A stretch of 55,782 nucleotides of DNA from Nocardia uniformis NBRC 13702 (GCF_001613345.1 NZ_BDCE01000047.1:1-55782); one strand, 5' to 3'. Positions 1 through 8,880 are shown, counted from the first letter of the stretch. Made by a program: numbers and translations. The notes: generated by a model not told the origin, from the sequence alone.

Positions 1-761
1 GCGCCGATGGCCGTGCCGATGGTCCCTCCGGCCACGATCGGGATCGCGGCGACCGCCGGGATCGCGCCGACACCGCCGGTGGCCAGCGCCGCGCCGACAC
101 CGGCCGCACCGCCCGCGATGATCGCGCCACCGACCCCGACAGCGCCGCCGACGACCGCGCCGACGCCAGCGCCCACGACCACCCCTGCCGCGCCACCGAC
201 GACCGCAGCGGGAACCGCTGCCGCGACAGCGCCGATCACTGCTCCGGCCACCGTTCCCGCCGCCACGCGATCCGAGCGGTTCGCAGGGACGCCGACCGAA
301 TTCCAGACCTCAGCGATACGCGCTTCACCAAGTGCCGCACCAGAGTTGATCTGGTCGGCGAACTCCTGCGGCAGCCACTCCGGGCGGGCGGCCTCGAGGT
401 CACCCATCCGCACGGTGTCGGGTGCCGGGCGGATCGGCAGCACCGGAGCCACCGGCTCTGGCGCGTGCAACTGCGACGGATCAATCGCCGGAGCGGGTCG
501 CTGCGGGGTCGGCTCGGCGCGGGTCGTGTAGGGCTGTGCCGGGCTCGGCCCCTGCACACCCTCATCCACCGGCGGCACTGGCGCGGGAGAGGTCACCCCG
601 GCTTGCCCCGCGCCGGGGGCGGTGGTGGTGACCCCGGCTTGGCCGCTCGGCACAGCAGCCGCCGGTGTCACCGCACCGCACAGGATCGCGGCGGTGACCG
701 GCACCGCTGCCGCACTCATCAGCCACGCACGGCGACGGCGGGTGTTGATCGTTGTCTTCAC
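1..761 (-). CDS. secreted glycine-zipper protein (3' end outside window)
   Basis: The reading frame opens at a GTG (761-759) with an AAAGGA ribosome-binding site 9 bases upstream, and stays open to the window edge, so the C-terminus is missing. The visible 253 residues have a basic start, a hydrophobic signal segment (about 13-36, ending AAA), then a Pro/Ala/Thr-rich linker to about residue 115. Next comes a short conserved block (ARPEWLPQEF, 125-134, followed by DQIN) and a long Gly/Ala-rich tail from about 165 with repeated small-xxx-small spacing, typical of glycine-zipper membrane segments. The protein at 2991-3689 has the same order and a matching WLP...DQIN block, so they are paralogues. 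It lies 68 bp behind the cutinase gene on the same strand and is probably cotranscribed. An envelope or pore-like role is only inferred. Confidence 0.75.
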   Translation of the reverse strand, partial: MKTTINTRRRRAWLMSAAAVPVTAAILCGAVTPAAAVPSGQAGVTTTAPGAGQAGVTSPAPVPPVDEGVQGPSPAQPYTTRAEPTPQRPAPAIDPSQLHAPEPVAPVLPIRPAPDTVRMGDLEAARPEWLPQEFADQINSGAALGEARIAEVWNSVGVPANRSDRVAAGTVAGAVIGAVAAAVPAAVVGGAAGVVVGAGVGAVVGGAVGVGGAIIAGGAAGVGAALATGGVGAIPAVAAIPIVAGGTIGTAIG

Positions 762-829
762 GTTCTCGAATCCTTTGTGTCGAAACCCCTGGTATGCCAG
801 GGGGATTGAGGTGGCAATTGCGTGCGAAT

Positions 830-2491
830 TCATCGCGTCCGCGTCGCCGATGCCGTCGGCGGCGGCGACGCTGTGGTGGACGCCCCGCCCGGTATCGGCA
901 GGTTTTCGAGTCCGCTCCTCCCCGAGGAATCCCAGGGGTATTGCGCGCCGCCGCTAGGGCGGGCGCTGCTCGTCGGCGCCACGCTCGACCGAGGTGTGGT
1001 GGTGGTGGTGGCGGTGCGGCTCTGTGGGCTGGGCTGGGCTTTTCCAGATGTGCTGGGCGGGGGAGCGCTCGCGGCATCGCGTGCGATGGCGGCGAACCAG
1101 TCCGCTACATAGCGGGTTGCTGATCGACCGTCGGAGCTGATCGGGTTCTGCCCGTAGGAGTTGTGCTTGGTGATCGCATCGGAGTACTTCGTCCACACCG
1201 CCGTATCGACCAAGTCGCGGTTGTCGCTGATATTGCTGGTCACGACCTGAAATGCACTTTTCACCAACCCGATAGCCGTTCGTGGAGGCATCAACTGCGG
1301 CAGCGCGCCCAGCAGCTTGACACCGAAAACGGCAAGTCCCGCAACGGGATTGGCAAGACCGGCCGTCGCCACAGCTGCGATCGTGTCCGGGGTCAGCAGC
1401 GTCTCCGCCACGGCAGCAACGGAATTGAACCCGATCGTGGCAATCTTCAGAACGGCCTGCACCACCTCGCCGGGGGCCAGTGCGGTTCGGGGGTCCGAGG
1501 CGTCTGCGATCCGCTGCGACAGGCTTACCCCTGGATTGATCGACAGGTTCGCCAGCGAATCACCGGCCACGTCCTCGTTCACCGCCGAGGTCGCCGTCTT
1601 GATCGTCGTGAACGCCAGGGCCTGGGTCACGCTCCACAGCGCCCGCAGGGGATCGCCGCCGCTGTCGGCTTGACCCGCGATATTGGCGACCGCTTCGAGG
1701 ATCGGCGCGTGAGAAGGAGCGTCGCACGCCAAGTCTCCGGAGGCGCACACGCTCATCACCCGGCCGTCCAACGCGCCGAAATTTCCCGCTTGATCACGGT
1801 CGGGACCGATCCCGCCGCCCGAGGTCGGCGCTTGGGGCACCTCACTCAGCTCATGGACCGCTGCTCCGGAGGTTTCCGGAGCGGGGTCGGGGCTTTGCTG
1901 GCCGGCGCGGCCCGGGAACGTCGGCGACCCCGGCGCACGCACCGGATCTCCGAACAACGCGACCGCCGCCACCTGTGACGGCGCGATCGCTCCTGAGCCC
2001 GCACCGACCTGCTTGGCCCACATGCTCACTACGTGCGCGCCCTGGCTGTATCCCGCGACCGCGATCCGCGTGCCAGGGCACGCCGACACGATCTGGGTCG
2101 CCATCTTGTTCAGCGACTCGAGCCCACCCCGCACCGACCGCGCATAGGACGCGGTGTCCGGACTGGCCTTCCCGTCCAAGCCGCCGAACGACGCGTCGTA
2201 GGGCACGTAGGCGCGAGCCACATCCACCTGCGCGGCCTCGGCGTCGGCCGCGAACGGCACGAACACCTGTGACAACATCCCGGTATCGGTCGACACCGGA
2301 GCATCCGGCGAGGACTGCCCGGTGCCCTGCACCCCCAGCGCGTAGACCGCCGGGCATCCCTGCGCCGTCAGATTCCCGAACCCCTCCTCCGCTGACGCCA
2401 CCGCGGCACTACTACCGAACGCCACGACCGACGCGACAGCTACCGCACTGCTGCACACGCGGTAGCTGGTTCGACTCCATCGCTCCCTCAT
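830..2491 (-). CDS. secreted cutinase-family serine esterase with long C-terminal extension
   Basis: A 553-residue exported hydrolase. I chose the ATG at 2491 because GAGGAGGAGT lies just upstream and a clean signal peptide follows (residues 1-34, ending AVASA). The cutinase fold starts at the Cys of QGCPAVYALGVQGTG (about 45). The nucleophile motif is GYSQGA with Ser149, and the rest of the triad is Asp253 and His261 in the CASGDLACD...H block. The family includes mycobacterial Culp esterases and phage LysB-like enzymes acting on acyl esters, including mycolate esters. Usual length is 200-350; here about 290 further residues follow, with a hydrophobic Ala/Gly/Leu-rich middle and a Ser/Thr/Pro-rich end that may be wall-spanning. 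It precedes the glycine-zipper gene at 1-761. Substrate unknown. Confidence 0.85.
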   Translation of the reverse strand: MRERWSRTSYRVCSSAVAVASVVAFGSSAAVASAEEGFGNLTAQGCPAVYALGVQGTGQSSPDAPVSTDTGMLSQVFVPFAADAEAAQVDVARAYVPYDASFGGLDGKASPDTASYARSVRGGLESLNKMATQIVSACPGTRIAVAGYSQGAHVVSMWAKQVGAGSGAIAPSQVAAVALFGDPVRAPGSPTFPGRAGQQSPDPAPETSGAAVHELSEVPQAPTSGGGIGPDRDQAGNFGALDGRVMSVCASGDLACDAPSHAPILEAVANIAGQADSGGDPLRALWSVTQALAFTTIKTATSAVNEDVAGDSLANLSINPGVSLSQRIADASDPRTALAPGEVVQAVLKIATIGFNSVAAVAETLLTPDTIAAVATAGLANPVAGLAVFGVKLLGALPQLMPPRTAIGLVKSAFQVVTSNISDNRDLVDTAVWTKYSDAITKHNSYGQNPISSDGRSATRYVADWFAAIARDAASAPPPSTSGKAQPSPQSRTATTTTTPRSSVAPTSSARPSGGAQYPWDSSGRSGLENLPIPGGASTTASPPPTASATRTR

Positions 2492-2990
2492 CGGCGACTC
2501 CTCCTCACTGCAATCCGGCGACCAATTCCGGCCACGGATCGAACGGTAAAGAGGCCGAAGCAAACTCACAATGTGCAGTTATTGAGGCTGAATCGAATTA
2601 ATAGCAAATATCGGGCAAGAGAAACTAGGACCAACTACGACCAACTACGACCAAGCTGGATTGAGTGAATTAGGTCATATTCGATGTCGGATCGTCGATA
2701 CGCCGACGCAGGCCCGGCGGCCAACAAAATTAGCCCAACAGGGTCGGCTTTCCTGGGTTGACCGGCGCAAACCATCGCTCCCTGGGATTGCGTAGAGCTC
2801 CCCGCCTGGGTAGCACTGGATGTGCGAGCGTGGACTACCGGATCACCGTGAAGGATATATGTGACCTCGCAAATAATGTTTTCGCAAACCCCTAGTTATT
2901 TCCAATTTGAGCGCGTGTCTATCATTCGAGTCGTCAAATCATCGGCCTGCTCCAGGCCATGCCTTTCAGATGAGGAAATCGAAATCAGCC
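2492..2990. other. divergent intergenic region without a gene
   Basis: About 500 bases between the cutinase gene and the second glycine-zipper gene, clearly more A+T-rich than the flanks. It should hold both divergent promoters. The only internal structure I see is a 10-base direct repeat (CCAACTACGA at 2631-2640 and 2641-2650, then a partial third copy). No convincing coding frame or RNA gene was found. Confidence 0.5.
2631..2654. repeat. short tandem repeat, 10-bp unit
   Basis: CCAACTACGA occurs twice head to tail and is followed by CCAA, the start of a third copy. It lies about 140 bases upstream of the cutinase start codon and could be a regulatory site or simple slippage. Confidence 0.5.
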
Positions 2991-3689
2991 ATGTCGCTCA
3001 CCCGTAACTCGTTCTATGCCGCGATCATCGCGGCTCCCCTCGCCGCCGTCGTCGCGACCGCAGGCACCGCATCTGCCGCCCCGGTGCCGACCGTCGCGGA
3101 GCTGCCGAATCTCACCCAGGCCATCCCGGAACCCGTCGTCTCCGCGCTCACAGCCCTGCGAGTTCCCGCCACCCAAGACGTCACTTCGGCACCTCGTGAC
3201 CTCCACGTCGTCAACCTCCGGGCCCCGGCCCCGGACTGGCTGCCCGATCCGGCCTACGACCAGATCAACCACGCCACTGAACAGGTTGATGCTCAGGTCA
3301 TAGAACTCGGCGCGCAGGCCGGATTCGACCCGGAACGGTCCAAGCGCATCGCGACCGGTGCACTCATCGGCGGTGCCGTCGCCGGCACTGCGGGCGCGAT
3401 CGTGGGCTTCTACGGCGGCTACCTCGTCGGTATGGTCCCAGGCATGGTGGCCGGTGCTGCTGTCGGCGCCGGGGTCGGCTTCGCGATTACCGCTGCCGGT
3501 GGCCCCGCCGCACCGGTGATGGGTCTGCCGGTTCCGCTCGCGACCGCCATGGTCGGTCTGAGTGTCGGTTCCGTGGCCGGTGGACTCGCCGGTGCCGCTG
3601 TCGGTGCTGCGGTCGTCGGCGTCTCCGCCGCCGCTGCGGGCGCTGTGGTCGGCGGAATCATCGCCGACCAGCTGCCGCCTCTGGCCTGA
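2991..3689 (+). CDS. secreted glycine-zipper protein
   Basis: A 232-residue exported protein. The ATG at 2991 is preferred because it gives a compact signal peptide (residues 1-29, ending ASA), with GAGGA about 14 bases upstream; an in-frame ATG at 2970 is possible. After the signal come about 50 unremarkable residues, the block APDWLP...YDQIN (80-93), a short linker with DPERS, and a C-terminal half (from about 120) built of Gly/Ala repeats with GxxxG-like spacing and no charge until the last residues. It is a paralogue of the protein at 1-761, on the other side of the cutinase gene and transcribed divergently. A strong terminator follows. Glycine-zipper tails are known in membrane-inserting and oligomerising proteins; the actual role is unknown. 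Confidence 0.8.
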   Translation: MSLTRNSFYAAIIAAPLAAVVATAGTASAAPVPTVAELPNLTQAIPEPVVSALTALRVPATQDVTSAPRDLHVVNLRAPAPDWLPDPAYDQINHATEQVDAQVIELGAQAGFDPERSKRIATGALIGGAVAGTAGAIVGFYGGYLVGMVPGMVAGAAVGAGVGFAITAAGGPAAPVMGLPVPLATAMVGLSVGSVAGGLAGAAVGAAVVGVSAAAAGAVVGGIIADQLPPLA

Positions 3690-3713
3690 CCTCACGTCCG
3701 CATCACTCCAGCG

Positions 3714-3768
3714 AAGCCGCCCGGGGCAGTACGAGTCTTTGGACTCATAGTGCCCCGGGCGGCTTTTC
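3714..3768 (+). terminator. rho-independent-type terminator
   Basis: A 15-bp perfect stem (AAGCCGCCCGGGGCA at 3714-3728 pairing with 3751-3765) encloses a loop that can itself pair GAGTC with GACTC, followed by a short T run. It sits 25 bases after the stop of the glycine-zipper gene. Confidence 0.85.
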
Positions 3769-4030
3769 GGTTGTTGGGAGCGAAACCCTATGTGGGAGAA
3801 GGTCAACGGTCCCGGATCGCACGGAGCCTTGGCCTTTTCGGCTGCGCGCCAAGGACTTCCGACCCACTACGTTTTGTAGCGATCGGCACGTATGGTGCGG
3901 TCAGGAGCGCGTCCAGATCGTTTGTCGCACAGCGGTTCGATGACATGCCCAGGGAGATCAGGCTGGATCTCCTTAGTGGTGACCCGCAGATTGCCAACCA
4001 CTCTCGTGGGCTCGGGCGTATCGTCTTTTC
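3769..4030. other. intergenic region, nothing recognised
   Basis: Together with the terminator this makes about 340 bases without a supported gene. A short open frame can be drawn here but has no ribosome-binding site, no recognisable domain, and runs across the terminator stem. Confidence 0.4.
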
Positions 4031-4309
4031 ATGGGATTGTTCGACCGCCTGCTAGGCCGGGAGCTGACCGATTCTGAGCGTGGCACGGTCACTCGTTGGG
4101 CTCCAAAGCTGGGGTTCTCCGCCAGCGAGTTCGAGGCCCACGCTAAGACTGCCAAACGACATGGAGTTCCCCTTGAGCAGCTCATTCCTCAACTTCGGGC
4201 CTTCCAGCTAGAAGGCCAGGACCCTCGCGAAGTTGTCAAGATGCTGACAAATCCCGCAGTCGCCAATAGTCTCTTTCGAGATCTACCGCCCGGTCCGCGA
4301 AGTTCGTAG
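4031..4309 (+). CDS. small hypothetical protein, helical
   Basis: A 92-residue protein that I do not recognise. It begins MGLFDRLLGREL and is predicted largely helical by eye, with alternating charged and hydrophobic residues and a Pro/Arg/Ser end. There is no signal peptide or membrane segment. The sequence reads as a genuine protein (no simple-repeat composition), but codon third positions are less G+C-rich than in neighbouring genes, consistent with acquired DNA. No good ribosome-binding site is visible before the ATG, so either the start or the gene may be wrong. It stands alone between a terminator and the convergent kinase gene. Confidence 0.45.
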   Translation: MGLFDRLLGRELTDSERGTVTRWAPKLGFSASEFEAHAKTAKRHGVPLEQLIPQLRAFQLEGQDPREVVKMLTNPAVANSLFRDLPPGPRSS

Positions 4310-4497
4310 CGGTCACATGCGCGGCAGGGCGGTACCAGGTGTCTGACGCGGCCGTCCATCCCGGCATCACTAGGACTTCGGACTTACTTGTCTAGGGGTG
4401 CAGGCGCTCGTGTTGCCCCGCGTCCCTCGGGAAGGGCCCTCCCCGGCAGGGGGCGCTGCCCGGAAGTTCGTGGCCCGCGGGGCGCGCGAACTCGCTG

Positions 4498-5442
4498 CTA
4501 TGACCAGTCGATCCGAGACTTGAACCAGGCCAGCGACGTCTGTGCCGCCCGCGCCTGATAGGCCCGCAATCCCGGCGAGCGCGGCGGCACCGGCAGGCGA
4601 GATTGTGCGGCCCAATGCCCGGCCAGCGCACACAGAGACGAATCCAGCGCCATCGGGTCGAGGTCCCGTGTCACCGGCTGCTCGGCCAAGATCGGATCGG
4701 GGTCGATCCCGGCCGCCGCGATAGCGGGGGCCAGAAAAGCCAGGTCTATCCACGCTGCCCCACGACACGGCCACGCCCAATCCACCACCATCGCCGACCC
4801 GTCGGCAGTGACCATCAGGTTGTCCGGGCGAAGGTCGGTGTGCAGCAACGTCTCCCCGTCCGCCCACTCCAGCCATCGCTCCTCCAGTGCCGCCAGCCGA
4901 TCCAGATTCCGCATTGCCCACGGGTCGAGGTCCTGCGGTGCCCCCTGCTCGGCGAACACGCTCCAGCGCCGCAGCTGTGGCCCGTACACCTCGGCCACCC
5001 AGGGAGTTTCCGGCAGCGGGCTCGGCGTCAGCGCCTCGGCCATCCGATCCAACAGCCCCAGCACCGCATGCAGATCCTCCGGCCGATCCAGTTGGGGATG
5101 GCGGCCCGCGACGAACTCGAACACGACAACGAACCAGCTGTCACGCTCCACGGTGAACAACACCGCCGGTGTCGGCACAAGTTCCGAAAGCCCCTGCGCG
5201 GCAGCAGCTTCCGCGTGATATGGCCCTGCGAGAGCGTCATCGGCGCGTATCGCCTTCGCGAATGCGCGACTGCCGTCGGCGAGCACCAGTACAGCGGCCA
5301 TCCCGTGGCTGAACCCACCACGCTGGTTGACCGCCGATACCACCGGCCCGCCCAGACCGTCGACTACTGCCTCCCGCACCGACTCCGGGAGTTCCCGCCA
5401 TTCATCACGTTGAGCAACGCCCTCGAAGACGATCACCTGCAC
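4498..5442 (-). CDS. phosphotransferase (aminoglycoside/choline kinase-like, APH family)
   Basis: About 314 residues from the GTG at 5442, which has a GGAG about 9 bases upstream; longer upstream frames lack a start signal. The APH-type kinase fold is shown by the catalytic loop HTDLRPDNLMV (H-x-D-x4-N) and the Mg-binding VVDWAWP that replaces DFG of protein kinases. The N-terminal lobe has a GGFSHGMAAVL nucleotide loop and a Lys in FAKAI. Such enzymes phosphorylate small hydroxylated molecules (aminoglycosides, choline, homoserine and others) in the cytosol. This copy cannot be assigned to a drug from sequence alone, and no mobile resistance cassette surrounds it. It converges with the small gene at 4031. 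Confidence 0.75.
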   Translation of the reverse strand: MQVIVFEGVAQRDEWRELPESVREAVVDGLGGPVVSAVNQRGGFSHGMAAVLVLADGSRAFAKAIRADDALAGPYHAEAAAAQGLSELVPTPAVLFTVERDSWFVVVFEFVAGRHPQLDRPEDLHAVLGLLDRMAEALTPSPLPETPWVAEVYGPQLRRWSVFAEQGAPQDLDPWAMRNLDRLAALEERWLEWADGETLLHTDLRPDNLMVTADGSAMVVDWAWPCRGAAWIDLAFLAPAIAAAGIDPDPILAEQPVTRDLDPMALDSSLCALAGHWAAQSRLPVPPRSPGLRAYQARAAQTSLAWFKSRIDWS

Positions 5443-5817
5443 AGTCTGCGACTCCGCCCTACACACAGCAAACCAATAATGAACAGATCGCTCCTGTCGC
5501 CGACGCTGTTCCCTACGTTTCCGATCACAGTGCGGCGAGCCCGGCCAGCAGCTGGCCGCGTGGCCGCTCGTAGACGTGTACGCGATGCTGAAGTGGCGCG
5601 CCCTCAGTGACGGACGGACTGCCCGCTGGCGTGCGTGCGGGTGATGTGGCCCACGATCGAGCAAGCCTCGTTAGCACTGAAACGGCCTTAATCAGGGGTT
5701 ATATCCTCAAGGTATGGTGGAGTCGACATCAATGAAACCGGTCGGTTCTACATTGCTGCTCTGCGGAGCTCGTGCACCGTCGGCATGTGGAAACTGACTT
5801 AGTACTGGAGATCATGT
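5443..5817. other. divergent promoter region, no gene
   Basis: 375 bases between the kinase gene and the metallopeptidase operon. An A+T-rich stretch around 5690-5750 probably carries the operon promoter, and GGAG at about 5807 serves the ATG at 5818. No RNA gene or strong inverted repeat stands out. Confidence 0.4.
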
Positions 5818-6330
5818 ATGAACAGGCAGGTCAGGGCGGCGGTGGATGAGAGCCGGTTACAGGCCATCCTGGACGGGATTGCTCTGACGCCGCCATGGAC
5901 TGTGGGTGAGTTCACGACGTATATGTCCGGACGGCTCGGCAAGCAGATCGTGCTGGACCCGTGGCGGGTGCATGTGCCCTCGGCGTCGCGATGCGGTGCG
6001 CTGTGGGTCACAGAGCAGGAACTCGTGGTGAAATACGACCCGGCGCGCTCGATTCGCGGGCAGCGCCAGGAGATCATGCATGAGATGGGTCACGTTCTTC
6101 TCGAGCATCGCGGGGACGACCACTTCGAAGTGACTGATTCGCTGCTGGCTGAAGGGCTGGACGTGCGACGAGTGCGTGAAATCATGCACCGCCGCCATTT
6201 CGACTCCATTGCGGAGCAGGAAGCCGAATGGCTAGGCACGCACTTGGCGGGCCTGAGTCGAGGCCGACCCGACGATCTCCACGGTGCAGGACACCGGGCG
6301 GCGTCGCTGATCGAACTCATGTGGCGATGA
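5818..6330 (+). CDS. ImmA/IrrE-like zinc metallopeptidase
   Basis: A 170-residue cytosolic protein with the gluzincin signature HEMGH (88-92) inside QEIMHEMGHVLLEH and a downstream acidic helix EQEAEWL (133-139) that supplies the third zinc ligand. This layout is that of ImmA/IrrE (COG2856) proteins, which cleave XRE-type repressors (ImmA cuts ImmR in ICEBs1, IrrE cuts DdrO). GGAG lies 7 bases before the ATG. The stop overlaps the start of the next gene (ATGA, 6327-6330), so the two are translationally coupled. A candidate target is encoded close by, the XRE protein at 9276-9944. That it cleaves this regulator is inference. Confidence 0.8.
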   Translation: MNRQVRAAVDESRLQAILDGIALTPPWTVGEFTTYMSGRLGKQIVLDPWRVHVPSASRCGALWVTEQELVVKYDPARSIRGQRQEIMHEMGHVLLEHRGDDHFEVTDSLLAEGLDVRRVREIMHRRHFDSIAEQEAEWLGTHLAGLSRGRPDDLHGAGHRAASLIELMWR

Positions 6331-7487
6331 GCCCCAGTCCGATGCTCGTGGCCGAGGCTACCTCGGCCCTCAATGAACAGCTGGTTGCGGCTCTGCTGGC
6401 GTGGATCGGGTTCGTGTTGGTTCTCCGGACGAGCGTGCTGGTTCAACGGGTCCGCCTGGATTGGGCTGTCGCGCTGCTTGTCGCGTCCCTGTGGTTCACC
6501 GCTCTGCTTCGCGACCGCGCGGTGCAGCAGGTGCTGACCCGGTGGGTAGTGCTGGCCGATGTGCGGCTGGCCACTCACGCGGCGGCGCTGGTCGGTGCGG
6601 GCGCGATTTTGTGGATCGGTTTGCTGTGGCGTGCGCGTCGGCCGGTACGGGGCCGCGTCGTAGCGCTGATCTGGGTGGGTGTAGCGGTCCTGGTCGGTGC
6701 TCTGGCGTGGATTTCCGCCCCAGCGCGGGCAGCGAACGTGGCGATCGAGGAATTGCCGGGCTGGCGGCCAGGGGTCTACCTGACGGTCTACTCGCTGCCG
6801 ACCGCGCTGGCCGAGATGCTGGTACTCATCACAGCGCTGGGCCTGGTGTGGCATTGGCAGCAGAGCTGGACTCGCGCGGTGTTCGGTGCGCTGGTCACGG
6901 TCGTCATCACGATGTCCCAGTTCGACGCCTGGACCCGGATCGTCTCGGGGTGGCTGATCACCTTCGATATGGATCAGCTGACTGCCCGTGCTGGCGGCAA
7001 TGATCTGCTTTTACTAGTGCCGGTGGCGTTGTTGATGCTGCTGGCGGTGCCGTCCGTCGTCACCTCGCTGGCTATTCGGATGCGCAGAGACTCTGCGTCG
7101 CGCAACATTCGGGTGCTCGGGCCGATGTGGGAGGACATGATGGCCGCTCGCCCGGAGATGCGCCTGAATGTCCGAGCCCGGACCACGTTGCCGCAGGTCA
7201 CCGAGCATCGGATGCGAGTGGAGATCGAGGACACGATGATCTCCGCCGCACCGCATCTGACCGATCTCGATCCGTCCCCCACCCCGCCGCAGGTGTGCCG
7301 CGCCTTACGCGCGGCGCTCACACCTGCCGTCACCGAGCGAGGCGACCACGCCGCAGCCGCACCCCCGTGGATAGGAGATGAGGGGTTTGTGCTGGAAATC
7401 GCCCGTGAGTGGACTCGCAGCCGTTTCGATCCAGCTCAGGTGACCGAAGAAGCCGATTCGACCTTCCGAAAGGTAGCCGCCGCATGA
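6327..7487 (+). CDS. DUF6545 (MAB_1171c-family) polytopic membrane protein
   Basis: A 386-residue protein starting at the ATG that overlaps the peptidase stop. The first about 245 residues contain some seven hydrophobic segments separated by Arg-rich loops, for example LLAWIGFVLVLR, AALVGAGAILWIGLLW and LLLLVPVALLMLLAVPSVV. The last about 140 residues are soluble and include GPMWEDMM and the R-rich RARTTLPQV motif seen in this actinobacterial family. The family is annotated as a putative transporter from topology alone and is often next to XRE and ImmA-like genes. The soluble tail could equally be a sensory output domain. Coupled at both ends by ATGA overlaps. Confidence 0.75.
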   Translation: MSPSPMLVAEATSALNEQLVAALLAWIGFVLVLRTSVLVQRVRLDWAVALLVASLWFTALLRDRAVQQVLTRWVVLADVRLATHAAALVGAGAILWIGLLWRARRPVRGRVVALIWVGVAVLVGALAWISAPARAANVAIEELPGWRPGVYLTVYSLPTALAEMLVLITALGLVWHWQQSWTRAVFGALVTVVITMSQFDAWTRIVSGWLITFDMDQLTARAGGNDLLLLVPVALLMLLAVPSVVTSLAIRMRRDSASRNIRVLGPMWEDMMAARPEMRLNVRARTTLPQVTEHRMRVEIEDTMISAAPHLTDLDPSPTPPQVCRALRAALTPAVTERGDHAAAAPPWIGDEGFVLEIAREWTRSRFDPAQVTEEADSTFRKVAAA

Positions 7488-8854
7488 CGACACCGACGAA
7501 AACCGCTGTGACACAGAGTATTCCTCATCCCCCGAACCGGGTTCCGGTGTTGGGAGATGTATTGGGCATGGACCGCAAACGCCCGAATCAGAAGACTTTG
7601 TGGCAGTTTTCGCAGTTGGGGCCGCTGTACCGCCGGACGTTTCTCGGCGGGGTGCATCTGACGTTCGCGGGTTCGGCGGAGCTGATGCGCGAGGTCATCG
7701 ACGAGAAGACCTGGCAACGTCATTTCGCGAGGCCGTACGAGAAGTTGGTCCCCATCGGCAGAAATGGCCTGTTCACCGCTGCCAACGATTCAGAGGAGTG
7801 GAAGCGCGGGCACGAGGTCCTGATTCAGGGGTTCGTGCCCGCAGCGATGGCGGACTACCACGACACGATGCTGAACGTGGTCGAACTGACCTCGCAGTGG
7901 CTCGGGGACGTCCGGACCGTCACCGACACCACCGCCATGATGGGAGATACCGCCCTCGAGGTGATCGGCCGGGCCGGATTCGGATACAGCGTCGGGGCGT
8001 TCGACACCGAAGCGACGGACCGGGCTGCGTTCGCCGCCGCGCTGACCAGAGTGTTCGCCTACGCGCAGGAGTCCGCGATTCCAGTGGTGGGCAAGCTGGT
8101 CGGCGGCAAGCGGGCCCGCCAGCACGCCGCGGACATCGAAATCATGAAGTCGACGGTGTTCGAAGTGATCGAAACCCGGCGGCGCACCGGACAGCGGTAC
8201 CCGGATCTGCTGGACCGGATGATGCATCCGGCGGACGGGCCGGCGCTGCCGGACGACGATCTAGTGGATCAGGTGCTTACACTGTTCGTCGCCGGCCACG
8301 AGACCACGGGCAATCTGCTCGCGTTCGCTACACACTTCCTGGCTCGAAATCCGGAGCTGGCCGCGCGGGTACGCGCTGAGGCCGCCGCCGTGAGCACCGA
8401 TGGGCGGATCGCCTACGAGGATGTCGCCAAACTCGAGATCACCGATGCGGTCATCTCCGAAACTCTGCGACTATGGCCCACCGCGCCAGGATTTTTCCGT
8501 GCGGCCCGAGAAGACACCACGCTCGGCGGCTACCCCATCGCAGCCGGAGAATGGGTGTTCATACTGCTGCTGGCGGTCCAGCGCGACCCCGCAGTGTGGG
8601 GGCCTGACGCCGAGGAGTTCCGGCCGGACCGATGGCTCACCGACGGGTTCCGGCCCAAGCCGTGGCAGTTCCGGCCATTCGGTACCGGCCCACGCTCGTG
8701 CATCGGTCAGGCGTTCGCACTGCACGAGGCCAAGCTGATCATCGCCTCGCTGGTGCGCGACTACGAGCTCGACAGCACAGGCGAGCTCGATGTCGAGGAG
8801 AATCTGACGTTGCGGCCGTCCAACCTCGAAGTCACCTTCCGACGCATCGGGTGA
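7484..8854 (+). CDS. cytochrome P450
   Basis: A 456-residue heme monooxygenase whose ATG overlaps the stop of the membrane-protein gene (7484-7487). Diagnostic motifs are all present: the oxygen-binding I-helix AGHETT (270-275), the K-helix ETLR (326-329), FRPDRW (379-384), and the heme loop FGTGPRSCIGQAFA with the thiolate ligand Cys406. The sequence resembles the CYP4/CYP102-like heme-domain type more than typical bacterial class I enzymes. No ferredoxin or reductase gene is adjacent, so electrons must come from elsewhere. Coupling to a peptidase and a membrane protein suggests a signalling or membrane-lipid role rather than secondary metabolism, but no substrate can be named. Confidence 0.92.
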   Translation: MTTPTKTAVTQSIPHPPNRVPVLGDVLGMDRKRPNQKTLWQFSQLGPLYRRTFLGGVHLTFAGSAELMREVIDEKTWQRHFARPYEKLVPIGRNGLFTAANDSEEWKRGHEVLIQGFVPAAMADYHDTMLNVVELTSQWLGDVRTVTDTTAMMGDTALEVIGRAGFGYSVGAFDTEATDRAAFAAALTRVFAYAQESAIPVVGKLVGGKRARQHAADIEIMKSTVFEVIETRRRTGQRYPDLLDRMMHPADGPALPDDDLVDQVLTLFVAGHETTGNLLAFATHFLARNPELAARVRAEAAAVSTDGRIAYEDVAKLEITDAVISETLRLWPTAPGFFRAAREDTTLGGYPIAAGEWVFILLLAVQRDPAVWGPDAEEFRPDRWLTDGFRPKPWQFRPFGTGPRSCIGQAFALHEAKLIIASLVRDYELDSTGELDVEENLTLRPSNLEVTFRRIG

Positions 8855-8880
8855 GGACCCTTGGCTGGTAAGGGGCTGAT

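Noticed and set aside
7..531. Plus-strand frame at the left edge
   Set aside because: It is the reverse reading of the glycine-zipper gene, whose minus-strand frame has a start signal, signal peptide and paralogue.
3750..4055. 101-codon frame after the terminator
   Set aside because: Starts inside a terminator stem, overlaps the following gene and has no ribosome-binding site or recognisable feature.
5443..5664. Longer N-terminus for the APH-like kinase
   Set aside because: The upstream extension is Arg/His/Ser-rich with no homology-like sequence; the GTG at 5442 has a ribosome-binding site.
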